From the NCBI RefSeq assembly GCF_036959255.1, contig NZ_JAWMTI010000010.1, positions 62,001-126,000 of the forward strand: a DNA stretch of 64,000 nucleotides. The letters are read 5' to 3'. The notes under the pieces are model-generated. The model did not search any database. It saw only the letters and a list, made by a program, of their open reading frames with translations, and was not told the origin of the DNA. The DNA is from Olivibacter sp036959255. Its GTDB lineage: Bacteria > Bacteroidota > Bacteroidia > Sphingobacteriales > Sphingobacteriaceae. Positions 26,754 to 35,832 of the stretch are shown piece after piece. Position numbers and translations under genes: made by a program. Position 1 is the stretch's first letter. Each line of letters starts with the position of its first letter.

Positions 26754-28229
26754 TTATTGTCGACTATTGTAATTTGGGGCCTCCTTTGTGATCGTTATGT
26801 CATGTGGATGGCTTTCCCTCATACTGGCTGCGCTTATTTTTACAAATTTTGCGTTCTGCAATTGTTCAATGGTTGCAGCTCCGCAGTAGTGCATTCCAGC
26901 ACGTAACCCACCGATATATTGGTAAACAATTTCTGCCAGCGTACCTTTATAAGGTACCCGACCAACGATTCCTTCAGGAACTAGTTTGGTGACTACATCG
27001 GTTTCGTCTTGAAAATACCGGTCTTTTGAACCTTTGGCCATTGCATCAACGGAGCCCATTCCTCTGTAGGATTTAAATTTCCTACCTTCATAGATAATGG
27101 TTTCGCCGGGAGATTCCTCCACACCTGCAAACAGTGAACCGGCCATGATGGTACTTGCACCTGCTGCAATCGCTTTTACGATATCGCCGGTTTGCTTAAT
27201 TCCACCGTCCGCTATTACTGGCACGTTTCTTCCCCTGAGTGCTTTAGCAGATTCAAAAACAGCATACAGCTGAGGTACACCGACACCGGCAACAATACGT
27301 GTGGTACAAATAGATCCTGGACCAATACCAACTTTCACTGCATCAGCACCGGCATCGGCCAATGCAATTGCCGCGTCAGCAGTTGCTATATTACCGGCGA
27401 TTACCTGCAAATCGGGATACAGATTTTTGACACTTTTTATCATATCAATAACCCCCTTGGAATGTCCATGCGCCGTGTCTACCGTAATAACATCTACACC
27501 GGCTTTCACAAGCTCCGCTACACGCTCCAAATTATCGGCTGAAACACCAACTGCTGCTCCGACTAATAAACGACCATGTTCATCTTTTGCGGCGTTCGGA
27601 TAATGCTTGAATTTCTGGATATCCTTAAATGTAATGAGGCCGACAAGTCTGCCTTCACCATCCACTACAGGTAACTTTTCGATCTTATAATTTTGAAGAA
27701 TTTCTTCCGCCTTGACAAGGTTTGTTCCGATAGGAGCTACTACTAAATTATCTTTCGTCATTAACTCGCTAATTGGTCTTTCCATATCCTTCTGAAAGCG
27801 TAGGTCGCGATTCGTAACGATTCCAACCAATTTGTTTTCGCCATCCACAATCGGAATCCCGCCTATTTTATTTTCTTTCATAATTGTGAAAGCATCTTTA
27901 ACGAGGGCCGCTTTATTCAACGTTACCGGATCTTGAATCATTCCGCTTTCCGACCGTTTCACCTTACGTACCTCATTCGCCTGTGCCTCCTTGGTCATGT
28001 TCTTGTGCAATATGCCAATCCCACCTGCCTGAGCAAGAGCAATCGCAAGTTCAGCCTCCGTAACCGTGTCCATTGCCGCAGAAATCAACGGAATATTTAA
28101 TCGGATTTTCTTTGTCAGCTGCGTACTTGTATCCACGTCTCGTGGCAACACTTCTGAATATGCAGGAATTAATAATACATCGTCGTAGGTGAGACCTTCA
28201 GCTACGAATTTTTCTGGATCTAATTGCAT
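26754..28229 (-). CDS. guaB: Inosine-5'-monophosphate dehydrogenase
   Basis: 491 residues. Converts IMP to XMP with NAD, the first committed step of GMP synthesis. The TIM barrel is split by two CBS domains at about 95-210 (DPVTLNKAALVKDAFTIM and MTKDNLVVAPIGTNLVKAEE). The catalytic loop GPGSICTTRIVAGVGVPQ carries the active-site Cys at about 305; the flap Arg-Tyr segment DRYFQDE and C-terminal VPYKGTLAEIVYQYIGGLRAGMHY are intact. Stand-alone gene with a promoter box 33 bases upstream. Confidence 0.98.
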   Translation of the reverse strand: MQLDPEKFVAEGLTYDDVLLIPAYSEVLPRDVDTSTQLTKKIRLNIPLISAAMDTVTEAELAIALAQAGGIGILHKNMTKEAQANEVRKVKRSESGMIQDPVTLNKAALVKDAFTIMKENKIGGIPIVDGENKLVGIVTNRDLRFQKDMERPISELMTKDNLVVAPIGTNLVKAEEILQNYKIEKLPVVDGEGRLVGLITFKDIQKFKHYPNAAKDEHGRLLVGAAVGVSADNLERVAELVKAGVDVITVDTAHGHSKGVIDMIKSVKNLYPDLQVIAGNIATADAAIALADAGADAVKVGIGPGSICTTRIVAGVGVPQLYAVFESAKALRGRNVPVIADGGIKQTGDIVKAIAAGASTIMAGSLFAGVEESPGETIIYEGRKFKSYRGMGSVDAMAKGSKDRYFQDETDVVTKLVPEGIVGRVPYKGTLAEIVYQYIGGLRAGMHYCGAATIEQLQNAKFVKISAASMRESHPHDITITKEAPNYNSRQ

Positions 28230-28262
28230 GGCAAATATGTATAGGGATTACTATTTGCCAGG

Positions 28263-28270
28263 CAAAAGTA
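28263..28270 (-). promoter_or_regulatory. -7 box TACTTTTG upstream of guaB
   Basis: Exact TAnnTTTG on the minus strand, 33 bases before the ATG at 28229. Confidence 0.55.
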
Positions 28271-28410
28271 CGATTTTTTTTTAAATCTATATGTTTTACG
28301 CCGTTCTTTTTGTAAATACAAAGTAATTTTGTCTTAAACGACGTACAGAACATATAATAATATGGTTTAGCTGCGCTAAAACCAAAAGCCATATTTACCA
28401 ATATAATCCT

Positions 28411-28418
28411 TACCTTTG
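28411..28418 (+). promoter_or_regulatory. -7 box TACCTTTG upstream of prfC
   Basis: Exact TAnnTTTG 24 bases before the prfC ATG at 28443. Confidence 0.55.
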
Positions 28419-28442
28419 CCCACTTAAATTTCGTTGCTAACG

Positions 28443-30029
28443 ATGAGTAATTTACAAAAAGAGATAAATAAACGAAGAATTTTTGGAATAATCAGTCACC
28501 CGGATGCTGGTAAAACGACCCTGACCGAAAAACTATTATTATTTGGGGGGGCTATCCAAAAGGCAGGCACTGTGAAAAGAAACAAAGCGGAGAAAACTGC
28601 TACATCTGATTTTATGGAAATCGAAAAGCAACGGGGAATATCAGTGGCTACTTCGGTTATGGGCTTTAACTACAAAGATCGAAAAATAAATATACTAGAT
28701 ACCCCTGGACATAAGGATTTCGCAGAAGACACTTATCGCACCCTCACCGCGGTGGATTCGGTTATTTTGGTAATCGATTGTGTAAAAGGGGTTGAAGAGC
28801 AGACACGAAAGTTAATGAGTGTCTGCAGAATGCGCCATATACCGGTTATGGTTTTTATTAATAAGATGGATCGGGAAGGTAAAGATCCATTTGACCTCCT
28901 AGAAGAAATCGAGAAAGAATTAAATATATCAACGCGCCCGCTAAGCTGGCCTATTGGAATCGGCAGCACTTTTGCAGGTGTTTATCATCTCTATAAAAAA
29001 CAATTGAAATTGTTTAGTGGAGAAAGTAAAATGAATATCGCAGCCGATTTCATTCAGGTGGAAGATCTTTCAAGTATAGAACTTGAGCAACAGCTTGGCG
29101 AGAAGGCGGCCCAAAAACTGCGTGATGAAGTTGAATTGGTAGAAGGAGTTTATGAGCCATTCGATTTAACACTATATCGTTCAGGTTATCTAGCACCGGT
29201 CTTTTTTGGAAGTGCCATTAATAATTTTGGTATCGAAGAATTACTGGACACCTTCGTAGAAATCGCGCCGGAACCACAAGCTAGGGAAACCGACAAAAGA
29301 ACGGTTCAACCCGATGAAGGGAAATTTACAGGATTCATCTTTAAAATACACGCCAATTTAGATCCCAATCACCGTGATCGTATCGCTTTTTGCCGCATCT
29401 GTTCCGGTAAATTCGAACGTAATAAATTTTATCAACATATCCGGTCCAACAAAAAATTAAAATTCGCATCCCCTACTAGCTTTATGGCCGATGCCAAAAG
29501 TCTGGTCGAAGAAGCCTGGCCAGGTGATGTGATCGGGTTGTATGATGCTGGTAACTTTAAAATTGGTGATACCCTAACAGAAGGTGAGCTATTGAAATAT
29601 TTAGGAATTCCAAGCTTCTCTCCTGAAATATTTAAGGAGTTGGAGAATATGGATCCTATGAAAACAAAACAGCTGGAGAAAGGAATCACGCAACTTGTAG
29701 ATGAAGGGGTAGCACAACTATTTACGCAAAATCTGGGAAGCCGAAAGTTTGTGGGTACGGTAGGTGAACTTCAATTTGAGGTGATCAAATTTCGCCTGTT
29801 ACATGAATATGGCGCGTCCTGTAATTTTAGATCTATTAGTTTTACAAAAGCCAGTTGGATAACGTCAAATGACCCAAGTCAAATGGAAAAATTGATGCGC
29901 TCTCAAGCTAATCGCATCGCATTTGATAAGGAAAATAGACCGGTATATCTTTCAAACTCGAAATGGGATATCGATTCAACCATGCGCGAATATCCCGATA
30001 TTGTTTTCCACGAAACCAGCGAGTGGTAA
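28443..30029 (+). CDS. prfC: Peptide chain release factor 3
   Basis: 528 residues from the ATG at 28443 (a TTG three codons upstream is disfavoured). Translational GTPase that recycles RF1/RF2 after termination. P-loop SHPDAGKTTLTEKL (about 18-31), switch II DTPGHKDFAEDTYR, NKMDREGKDP (G4), then domain II around KFTGFIFKIHANLDPNHRDR and the domain III FVGTVGELQFEVIKFRLLHEYGA. The length equals typical RF3. It is divergent from guaB and convergent with the COG3014 gene. Confidence 0.97.
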   Translation: MSNLQKEINKRRIFGIISHPDAGKTTLTEKLLLFGGAIQKAGTVKRNKAEKTATSDFMEIEKQRGISVATSVMGFNYKDRKINILDTPGHKDFAEDTYRTLTAVDSVILVIDCVKGVEEQTRKLMSVCRMRHIPVMVFINKMDREGKDPFDLLEEIEKELNISTRPLSWPIGIGSTFAGVYHLYKKQLKLFSGESKMNIAADFIQVEDLSSIELEQQLGEKAAQKLRDEVELVEGVYEPFDLTLYRSGYLAPVFFGSAINNFGIEELLDTFVEIAPEPQARETDKRTVQPDEGKFTGFIFKIHANLDPNHRDRIAFCRICSGKFERNKFYQHIRSNKKLKFASPTSFMADAKSLVEEAWPGDVIGLYDAGNFKIGDTLTEGELLKYLGIPSFSPEIFKELENMDPMKTKQLEKGITQLVDEGVAQLFTQNLGSRKFVGTVGELQFEVIKFRLLHEYGASCNFRSISFTKASWITSNDPSQMEKLMRSQANRIAFDKENRPVYLSNSKWDIDSTMREYPDIVFHETSEW

Positions 30030-30039
30030 GCAACTGGTA

Positions 30040-31476
30040 TTAACGGAGTGTTGGGTAGCTTAAAAATTGTAAGCTACCATTTCCCTTTACTTTCAGGGTA
30101 TCTGTATGTGCGTTACCATCTTTTCCTTTCAATTCAAGTATAATTTTATTTTCGCCTAATGCTAAGGGAACCCTTGTATACAATATTTGATTGGGAAGGG
30201 ATTGCCAATTGCGTGTGTCCGCCTTTTCGGAAAGTAAACTATATAGCTGGACTCCAAAGCCTAAACCTTCTAGCAAGGCATTGTCTTTTCCGTTCTTTCC
30301 AGCTCCCTTAGCACTTTCCTTTAGCGCATATTCAGCCCCCTTTTTAACAGCTAAACGGGTGAGTGTTTTCCCCATTTCCTTACCAAAACGCTGCTTTAAT
30401 GTTTCCACCGCTAGCGCATTAACATCTTCCGCTTTTTCAAAATAGAAATTGCTGCTATCAATTTTAATCGAAGCATCGGTAAAATAGGCTGGTTTTGAAA
30501 CATATTTAGGAAACGCTACCCGTATGCTATGTACATCATTCAAACTTGTACTGTTATTTCTGTACACATCGTGATCAATAGGAATAAGTATCGTTCCGGC
30601 GGCATTTGTAAATACAAAATCACCGTTGCTTCCTTTAACCAAGGAGAATACCAGGTCCTCTTGCTGCTTAATCGGCGCCAAACCATTTTCCCAAAATAAA
30701 ACCAGCTCTCCTCCCGGGCCAGCTTGGTAATGCTTATAGGGCATATTGAAAACCTTCTCAAAACGTTGAAGCTCTGACTCAAAACCATTGAGGTAGGCCA
30801 TGCGCATGACATCGTATTTTAACCCCGTTGGAATGGGTGTGTCATAATAAATTGTGTCCTTTTGTTTAAGATAAACTTCCGCAGCATTTCTATAGGCGAT
30901 AAATGCATTATTGACATCCCGATCGCGTTCGTAAATAAGTCCCTGTAACATCAGGGAAAAAGCATCCTGAGAATATCTATTGGTCTTTTCGTTATATTTA
31001 TCCGTTTGCGCCTGGGTTTGTAAGCTAATGCGTCTAGCCTCCACAATTGCTTCTTCCGTATTGTTTAAATATATATAATTGAGGGCTTTATAGTAGTGAA
31101 TCATAAACTTTTCGAAATCCTCACCTTTATAATTTTGCGTCATTGGATTTACCAAAGCACCTACTATTGCATCTTTGGTATTTCCCAGACCAATTTCAAG
31201 TAGTCTATCCGCTTCGTTAAAATAACGATTACTTGCCTCATAGTTTCCATTTAACTGGCTGACTCGTCCGAGCTCCATTAGATAGAGGAGCTTGTTGCGC
31301 GGTTTCTTCAGTAATGAATTCTTGGTTAGGTCCTTTTCTGCTGCCGGATAGTCGCCATCGGCTATTTTTCTGTAATACGATGCAACCCGATCATTATAAC
31401 TGGCACAACCATAAACAAATACCATCAAGCACATATACATGAATAATGTCGGTATCTGTTTAGCATATCTCTTCAT
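30040..31476 (-). CDS. COG3014 family TPR-like lipoprotein
   Basis: 478 residues from the ATG at 31476. Signal with lipobox FVYGC (Cys about 23). The first half is a TPR-like helical region (SYYRKIADGDYPAAEKDL, ELGRVSQLNGNYEASNRYFNEADRLLE, YYKALNYIYLNNTEEAIVEARR). The second half has the COG3014 beta-rich part with a GPGGELVLFWENGLAP motif. Probably a periplasmic outer-membrane lipoprotein. It follows an LpoB-like gene by 21 bases, and the pair recurs in Gram-negatives, hinting at a role in peptidoglycan synthase activation; the function is not proven. Confidence 0.88.
   Translation of the reverse strand: MKRYAKQIPTLFMYMCLMVFVYGCASYNDRVASYYRKIADGDYPAAEKDLTKNSLLKKPRNKLLYLMELGRVSQLNGNYEASNRYFNEADRLLEIGLGNTKDAIVGALVNPMTQNYKGEDFEKFMIHYYKALNYIYLNNTEEAIVEARRISLQTQAQTDKYNEKTNRYSQDAFSLMLQGLIYERDRDVNNAFIAYRNAAEVYLKQKDTIYYDTPIPTGLKYDVMRMAYLNGFESELQRFEKVFNMPYKHYQAGPGGELVLFWENGLAPIKQQEDLVFSLVKGSNGDFVFTNAAGTILIPIDHDVYRNNSTSLNDVHSIRVAFPKYVSKPAYFTDASIKIDSSNFYFEKAEDVNALAVETLKQRFGKEMGKTLTRLAVKKGAEYALKESAKGAGKNGKDNALLEGLGFGVQLYSLLSEKADTRNWQSLPNQILYTRVPLALGENKIILELKGKDGNAHTDTLKVKGNGSLQFLSYPTLR
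30054..30078. repeat. Hairpin at the convergent prfC/COG3014 junction
   Basis: Perfect 9-bp inverted repeat GGTAGCTTA / TAAGCTACC, 7-base loop, inside the last codons of the COG3014 gene and 24 bases after the prfC stop. No T run, so a terminator role is only possible. Confidence 0.5.
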
Positions 31477-31497
31477 ACTACAGCGATGTTCCAACGA

Positions 31498-32091
31498 CTA
31501 ATTCTTAACGTATTTTGCAATCTTTTTATCACCAATCCATACAACCTCATTAGTTTGTATATCGGTTAGTTCCAAATTTACTTGATAATAAACTACTTTC
31601 TGCTTTTTATGTGAATCCACAATTGAATTGATCGAGCCTTGAAGAATATAGTCGGCACCATTTTCCAGTCCGAATTTCTTCATCGTTGAAAGTGAAGCAT
31701 TGTCTTGCTGATCAGCTTTTTCTGCCCTTAATTCTTCACGCTTCTTCCCTCCTTGCACTAGACGTACACGTTGTGTCTGTATGAAAGCCCGCTCAACATC
31801 TTTCACAAAAGTTTCAGCATCAATATGTTCATGACTTTTATTCTGCATCATACCTACTATTACTACAGGCTTTTTTCCAGCATTCTTTTCAAGATGATCA
31901 GCTAACCAATCAGCTCCAAGAATCGTTTTTGTCATTTCATCAGCTACCATTCTTGAATCCGAATTGTTCCAGTTTCCGCTGATATCAATGGTCTCTTCCG
32001 GACTTACACGTGTTACTTGCCGTGCACAGGAAAATAAAGCGAAGGAAGCGGCTGTTAAAGCAGCTGAAAACAAAAAGTGTTTAAGTTTCAT
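31498..32091 (-). CDS. Penicillin-binding protein activator LpoB-like lipoprotein
   Basis: 197 residues. Lipobox ALFSC with Cys about 22. The LpoB/FlgO-type alpha/beta domain is recognised from VSPEETIDISGNWNNSDSRMVADEM, KKPVVIVGMMQNKSHEHID, a helix AETFVKDVERAFIQTQRVRLVQGG and GADYILQGSINSIVD, ending in LTDIQTNEVVWIGDKKI. LpoB proteins reach through the peptidoglycan to stimulate PBP1b. The middle gene of three in one direction, which supports an envelope role. Confidence 0.9.
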   Translation of the reverse strand: MKLKHFLFSAALTAASFALFSCARQVTRVSPEETIDISGNWNNSDSRMVADEMTKTILGADWLADHLEKNAGKKPVVIVGMMQNKSHEHIDAETFVKDVERAFIQTQRVRLVQGGKKREELRAEKADQQDNASLSTMKKFGLENGADYILQGSINSIVDSHKKQKVVYYQVNLELTDIQTNEVVWIGDKKIAKYVKN

Positions 32092-32122
32092 TTTAATTCT
32101 TTATTTTTTAAGTTAAAAGTAT

Positions 32123-32500
32123 TTAGTACCAAAAGCTTCTGCTATTGAAGCCCACACCTACATAAGGCGACCATCCCCAATTGTTGTAACCATAATAGCC
32201 CAATCCAATCGAAGGATAATACCAATCATTATAAGAAGGATTTGCTATGCGTTCCAAATGCCGCCGCTCTCGCCGTAAAGCCTTTCTCTCCGCCCTAGCT
32301 TGGTACCAGTCGTATGCTTTGTAGGTCTGTTGAATAGTTGACCCTTGATAACGCAATAGCGAATCGCTCGTAGCTGCATAGCGTTGAAGACTTCTATTGA
32401 AGTTCGGATTTTGATCACTGAATTTTACTTCTTGGGCATTTACCGTTAAAAATGATAAAAGCAACAGGAAGAATGAGTGAAATATGCCTTTCTTGTTCAT
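32123..32500 (-). CDS. Secreted protein with Tyr/Gly-rich C-terminus, function unknown
   Basis: 125 residues. Signal peptide of about 22 residues (ending LTVNAQ). A charged, helical middle with a basic stretch (ARAERKALRRERRHLER, about 69-85) precedes an aromatic/Gly-rich end (YYPSIGLGYYGYNNWGWSPYVGVGF). Exported. It heads the run leading to the LpoB-like and COG3014 genes, with a promoter box 22 bases upstream. No family recognised. Confidence 0.75.
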   Translation of the reverse strand: MNKKGIFHSFFLLLLSFLTVNAQEVKFSDQNPNFNRSLQRYAATSDSLLRYQGSTIQQTYKAYDWYQARAERKALRRERRHLERIANPSYNDWYYPSIGLGYYGYNNWGWSPYVGVGFNSRSFWY

Positions 32501-32522
32501 AACAAAGAAAATTTAATGTAAG

Positions 32523-32530
32523 CAAAGCTA
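32523..32530 (-). promoter_or_regulatory. -7 box TAGCTTTG for the LpoB/COG3014 operon
   Basis: Exact TAnnTTTG on the minus strand, 22 bases before the ATG at 32500. Confidence 0.55.
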
Positions 32531-32580
32531 TTAAATTAAAATAAATGTTTATTAATAAACTTTTACTTACGAGCAATAAT

Positions 32581-32619
32581 TTTGTGTTTCTGCTAATTTT
32601 GACAATATTTAAACACAAA
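32581..32619. repeat. Inverted repeat downstream of the B12-uptake genes
   Basis: TTTGTGTTT (32581-32589) and AAACACAAA (32611-32619) are perfect 9-base arms with a 21-base spacer. It lies 60-100 bases after the stop of the BtuG-like gene. It could be a 3' hairpin or an operator of the next operon. Confidence 0.35.
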
Positions 32620-32679
32620 GGATTAATCCACCTCTGATTTTTCACCCCAAAGTACTTGCTGTCGCAGTGATACGATCGA

Positions 32680-33801
32680 TTAATTCCCCAAAAAAGCCAT
32701 ATGGGCCGGGATATCGCCTGTTTCAAAGGATCTCAATAATTTACCGGCTGCATTGAATTCATATAGCGTGCCCGGGCTAACATAGTTTTTGGCATCGGTT
32801 AGATAAATATGTTTCGTATTGGCGTCAACGGCAATGCCATAAGGAATTGTAATTCGACTAGCAACATCGGAATCTATATAAGGAAAATCATTGTTCAGAT
32901 CGGTAAGCAAAAAAGAATGAAAGAGAATCGTATTTTTTTGTTGATTACTATCCCACTCCATAGCGTAGGCATACATTTTATTGTCGTCGAGCCAAAAATT
33001 ACTCACAGGTTTATTAAGCTCCTCAACCATATGGTCGGTATTTGGGTCGATGATAAAAAGACCAGCATGTTTATTGTCGTAATCTCCTCTTGATGTTACA
33101 TATACCCTACCCTGCCGATTTACTTTTACCTGATGTAAGTTTATTGCGACCTCAATTCTTTTTAATTCTTTGAATGAAGATAAATCAATAACGGAAAGTG
33201 TTCGTTCATAGGCATCCGGATTGTATCCTCCGGAATTGGCAACATAAAGTTTATTGTTGGAAACGGCTAGTCCTTCCGGTTGCCGACCAACAGCTACTTC
33301 TCTTGAAATATTAAGCGATAGCGTATCGATTTCAACGACCTTCCCATTTGGAGAATTGGGACCCATTGCGATCGATGCATTATAGGAACTGACATAGACC
33401 TTCCCATTGGCTGTTGTGATGTTACGACAGTTAATCAGATCGATCGCTTTAATACGCCTGGCCGTAAATGCATCCAATACTTCTATTTTATTGGATGCAT
33501 TTACAGCGATGTAGAGTTTGCCACCGTAAAGTTGGATATCGTTCCCCACGTCGCCCAAACCCAATACAATGGATGGATTCGCACGTTTATATACGTCCCT
33601 TTCATAGGTTCCTGTCGTGAAATCATAAAAGTCCAAGGAGGCCTTGTTCATCGACATATTGCCTTCATTCAGCAAATATAAACCTTTGCTAAAGTGAAAT
33701 GTTTCCTCGGTTGCCGGTATTGTATCCTTCCTACAAGCATTTAAAAGTCCAAAACCGAACAATATAAAAACGATATAAGCTGTTTTATCAATGTTATGCA
33801 T
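32680..33801 (-). CDS. BtuG-like beta-propeller surface lipoprotein (DUF5074/YncE type)
   Basis: 373 residues. Signal with lipobox LLNAC (Cys about 23). Seven-bladed propeller repeats are visible: KLYIAVNASNKIEVLDAFTARR, GKVYVSSYNAS, NKLYVANSGGYNP with ERTLSVIDLSSF, and GRVYVTSRGDYDNKHAGLFIID. Its place right after a BtuB-like receptor, in a cobalamin-riboswitch operon, matches BtuG of Bacteroides, an outer-surface lipoprotein that caps BtuB and binds B12 very tightly. The BtuG role is inferred from fold and context; sequence alone gives only the propeller. Confidence 0.85.
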   Translation of the reverse strand: MHNIDKTAYIVFILFGFGLLNACRKDTIPATEETFHFSKGLYLLNEGNMSMNKASLDFYDFTTGTYERDVYKRANPSIVLGLGDVGNDIQLYGGKLYIAVNASNKIEVLDAFTARRIKAIDLINCRNITTANGKVYVSSYNASIAMGPNSPNGKVVEIDTLSLNISREVAVGRQPEGLAVSNNKLYVANSGGYNPDAYERTLSVIDLSSFKELKRIEVAINLHQVKVNRQGRVYVTSRGDYDNKHAGLFIIDPNTDHMVEELNKPVSNFWLDDNKMYAYAMEWDSNQQKNTILFHSFLLTDLNNDFPYIDSDVASRITIPYGIAVDANTKHIYLTDAKNYVSPGTLYEFNAAGKLLRSFETGDIPAHMAFLGN

Positions 33802-33803
33802 GA

Positions 33804-35825
33804 CTAATAGTTGAATGAGGCTCTTAACCGAAAGTTTCTTCCTGGCATAGGAAAATTTTTAACGACCTCATAGGGCTGATTAAGGGCATTATTCATTTCC
33901 AGCATCAAATTTAATTTTATTTTTTTTATGAAAGCTAGTTCTTCTTTTCCGATCGAGATATCATGCGTGTACCAAGGTTGTAAGTAATTGTCCGCTCGAT
34001 TAGCCGCTTGGCTATAACGTTCGCCTGTGTAGAGAAAACTGTAGTTTAGACGATAGCCTTGATAATCCAATTGCACGACAATCGAACCGCTATGTCTTGG
34101 AATATAAGGAACCTGCTCCCCTCGGTTGAACGTTTGGTGGCCGTCTTGGTTTTCGGTCATGTTCAAGGCTTCTTCGAAGGTATAATTTAACCCGGTAGTC
34201 ACGTTCAGCTTTTTAAAAGTTTGACAAATAGCTTTTGCTGTTAGGTTTACACCTTTCGTTTCCACGCGATCCAAATTGTACATAATCCAACGGAATTGAT
34301 TGTTTGCAGGACTTGCGATTATTTTATCGGTAACCGTGTTATAATAAGCATCAACTTGCATGTTGAAATATTTCACGATCCCCGAAAAAGACTTTGCATA
34401 GCTTACACCGGCATTGAATTGATTGGCATTCTCGGGCTTCAACAAGGTGTTTCCTATGTCGGTATAGTATAGATCATTAAATGTTGGCATTCTAAAAATA
34501 TTCTTGTAAAATGCTCTTATTCTGAAATCAGGGTACTTAAATGCCTGCCATGATACAGAAAGCGAAGGGCTAAATTTTTGTTTATTTCCCGCTGCCGCGT
34601 CATATTGCGCGTGATCTTGAATCAAAGTAGCTAATAAACTTGATTGAAAAGTAAACCGATCTGCCTTATATTGAGATACAAGAGATACAAGCGTAGTGTA
34701 GCGTGTCGGATAGGCGAAATCATCCAAATTAGCGTTCAATTTATTCCATTGCCAGTCTGTACTCAAAGCCATTCTCCATCGTCTAGTTACTTTATATTGA
34801 TTAGCGAATGATAAGAAAACTTCCTGCTGTCTAAAGTTATTCGCCAATGGACCTTCTATCTTAATGATATTGGGATTTAAATAGTAAGTGTAATCATTAG
34901 CATATTTGGCATTGATCAAAAATGAATAGCGTTTAAGTTCCTTTCGATAAGAACCTTGAAAGAAGATATTCCGATCTTCTTGACGCTGTCCTTTTTCAGG
35001 ACTTGTAGGCTTTAAGCGATTAGCGATAATCGCATCAGGAAGTCCCCGTTCCGATGTATAAATATAAATATGGCTTTGCCAATCGCCAGACAACCATGTT
35101 CCATTCAACATTGATTCTGCTCTGAACGCCTTTATATCTGCATTTTCCCGAAAAGCAATGGTATCATAATGGGAATCTTGCAATCGAAATTTATATTTTC
35201 CGTCCGCTTGTATATATTCAGTGCTAATTGTTGCGCTCAGCCTGTCATTAACTTTTCTCTCGACAAATAGAGATGGATTTATCAGGTCAAAAGAGCCCCC
35301 TTTTAAGCCTACGACAAGATTGGACTTTTTAGCCCCCTCAAATCGGGGTATCTTACTTTGTAGATACATATAAGAGGCCGAAGCAAAGCTTTTGGCCGGC
35401 TGTAGCAGTGTTTGCCTATCGCCATTGTAAAGGCTGATTTCTTCTATATTCTCTAACGAAAACTTTCCGAGGTCAACCTGCCCGTTTTGCATATTACCCA
35501 CAGCAATACCATCTAAAAGTACTTGGGTATGATTAGAGCCCATGCTTCTAACGTTGATGGTTTTTAACCCACCAATACCTCCATAGTCCTTCAATTGAAC
35601 ACCCGATAAAAAACGGCTTGCATCCGCTACCGATAAACTATTCAAGCCCTTCAACTCTTTAGATGTCAAAAGTTGCACCGGTACGGATGATTGAATTAAT
35701 ATGCTATTTTTTGCACCATAAATTGATACGGTATCCATTTCAGTTGTTTGTGCCCTTATGTTGGAAGCAGCGAAAAACATAAAAAGGACGAACCAAAAAG
35801 AGCTGTATTGTAAATAACTATTCAA
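33804..35825 (-). CDS. BtuB-like TonB-dependent cobalamin receptor
   Basis: 673 residues. Signal peptide ending NIRAQ, a TonB-box-like MDTVSIYG, a plug domain (about 50-150; SVADASRFLSGVQLKDYGG, INVRSMGSNHTQVLLDGI) and a 22-strand barrel ending in the aromatic FRLRASFNY. The first ATG would destroy the signal peptide, so the start is the TTG at 35825, 8 bases after the upstream gene. B12 is the likely substrate because of the riboswitch upstream and the BtuG-like gene 2 bases downstream. Confidence 0.9.
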   Translation of the reverse strand: MNSYLQYSSFWFVLFMFFAASNIRAQTTEMDTVSIYGAKNSILIQSSVPVQLLTSKELKGLNSLSVADASRFLSGVQLKDYGGIGGLKTINVRSMGSNHTQVLLDGIAVGNMQNGQVDLGKFSLENIEEISLYNGDRQTLLQPAKSFASASYMYLQSKIPRFEGAKKSNLVVGLKGGSFDLINPSLFVERKVNDRLSATISTEYIQADGKYKFRLQDSHYDTIAFRENADIKAFRAESMLNGTWLSGDWQSHIYIYTSERGLPDAIIANRLKPTSPEKGQRQEDRNIFFQGSYRKELKRYSFLINAKYANDYTYYLNPNIIKIEGPLANNFRQQEVFLSFANQYKVTRRWRMALSTDWQWNKLNANLDDFAYPTRYTTLVSLVSQYKADRFTFQSSLLATLIQDHAQYDAAAGNKQKFSPSLSVSWQAFKYPDFRIRAFYKNIFRMPTFNDLYYTDIGNTLLKPENANQFNAGVSYAKSFSGIVKYFNMQVDAYYNTVTDKIIASPANNQFRWIMYNLDRVETKGVNLTAKAICQTFKKLNVTTGLNYTFEEALNMTENQDGHQTFNRGEQVPYIPRHSGSIVVQLDYQGYRLNYSFLYTGERYSQAANRADNYLQPWYTHDISIGKEELAFIKKIKLNLMLEMNNALNQPYEVVKNFPMPGRNFRLRASFNY

Positions 35826-35832
35826 CGTTCAA

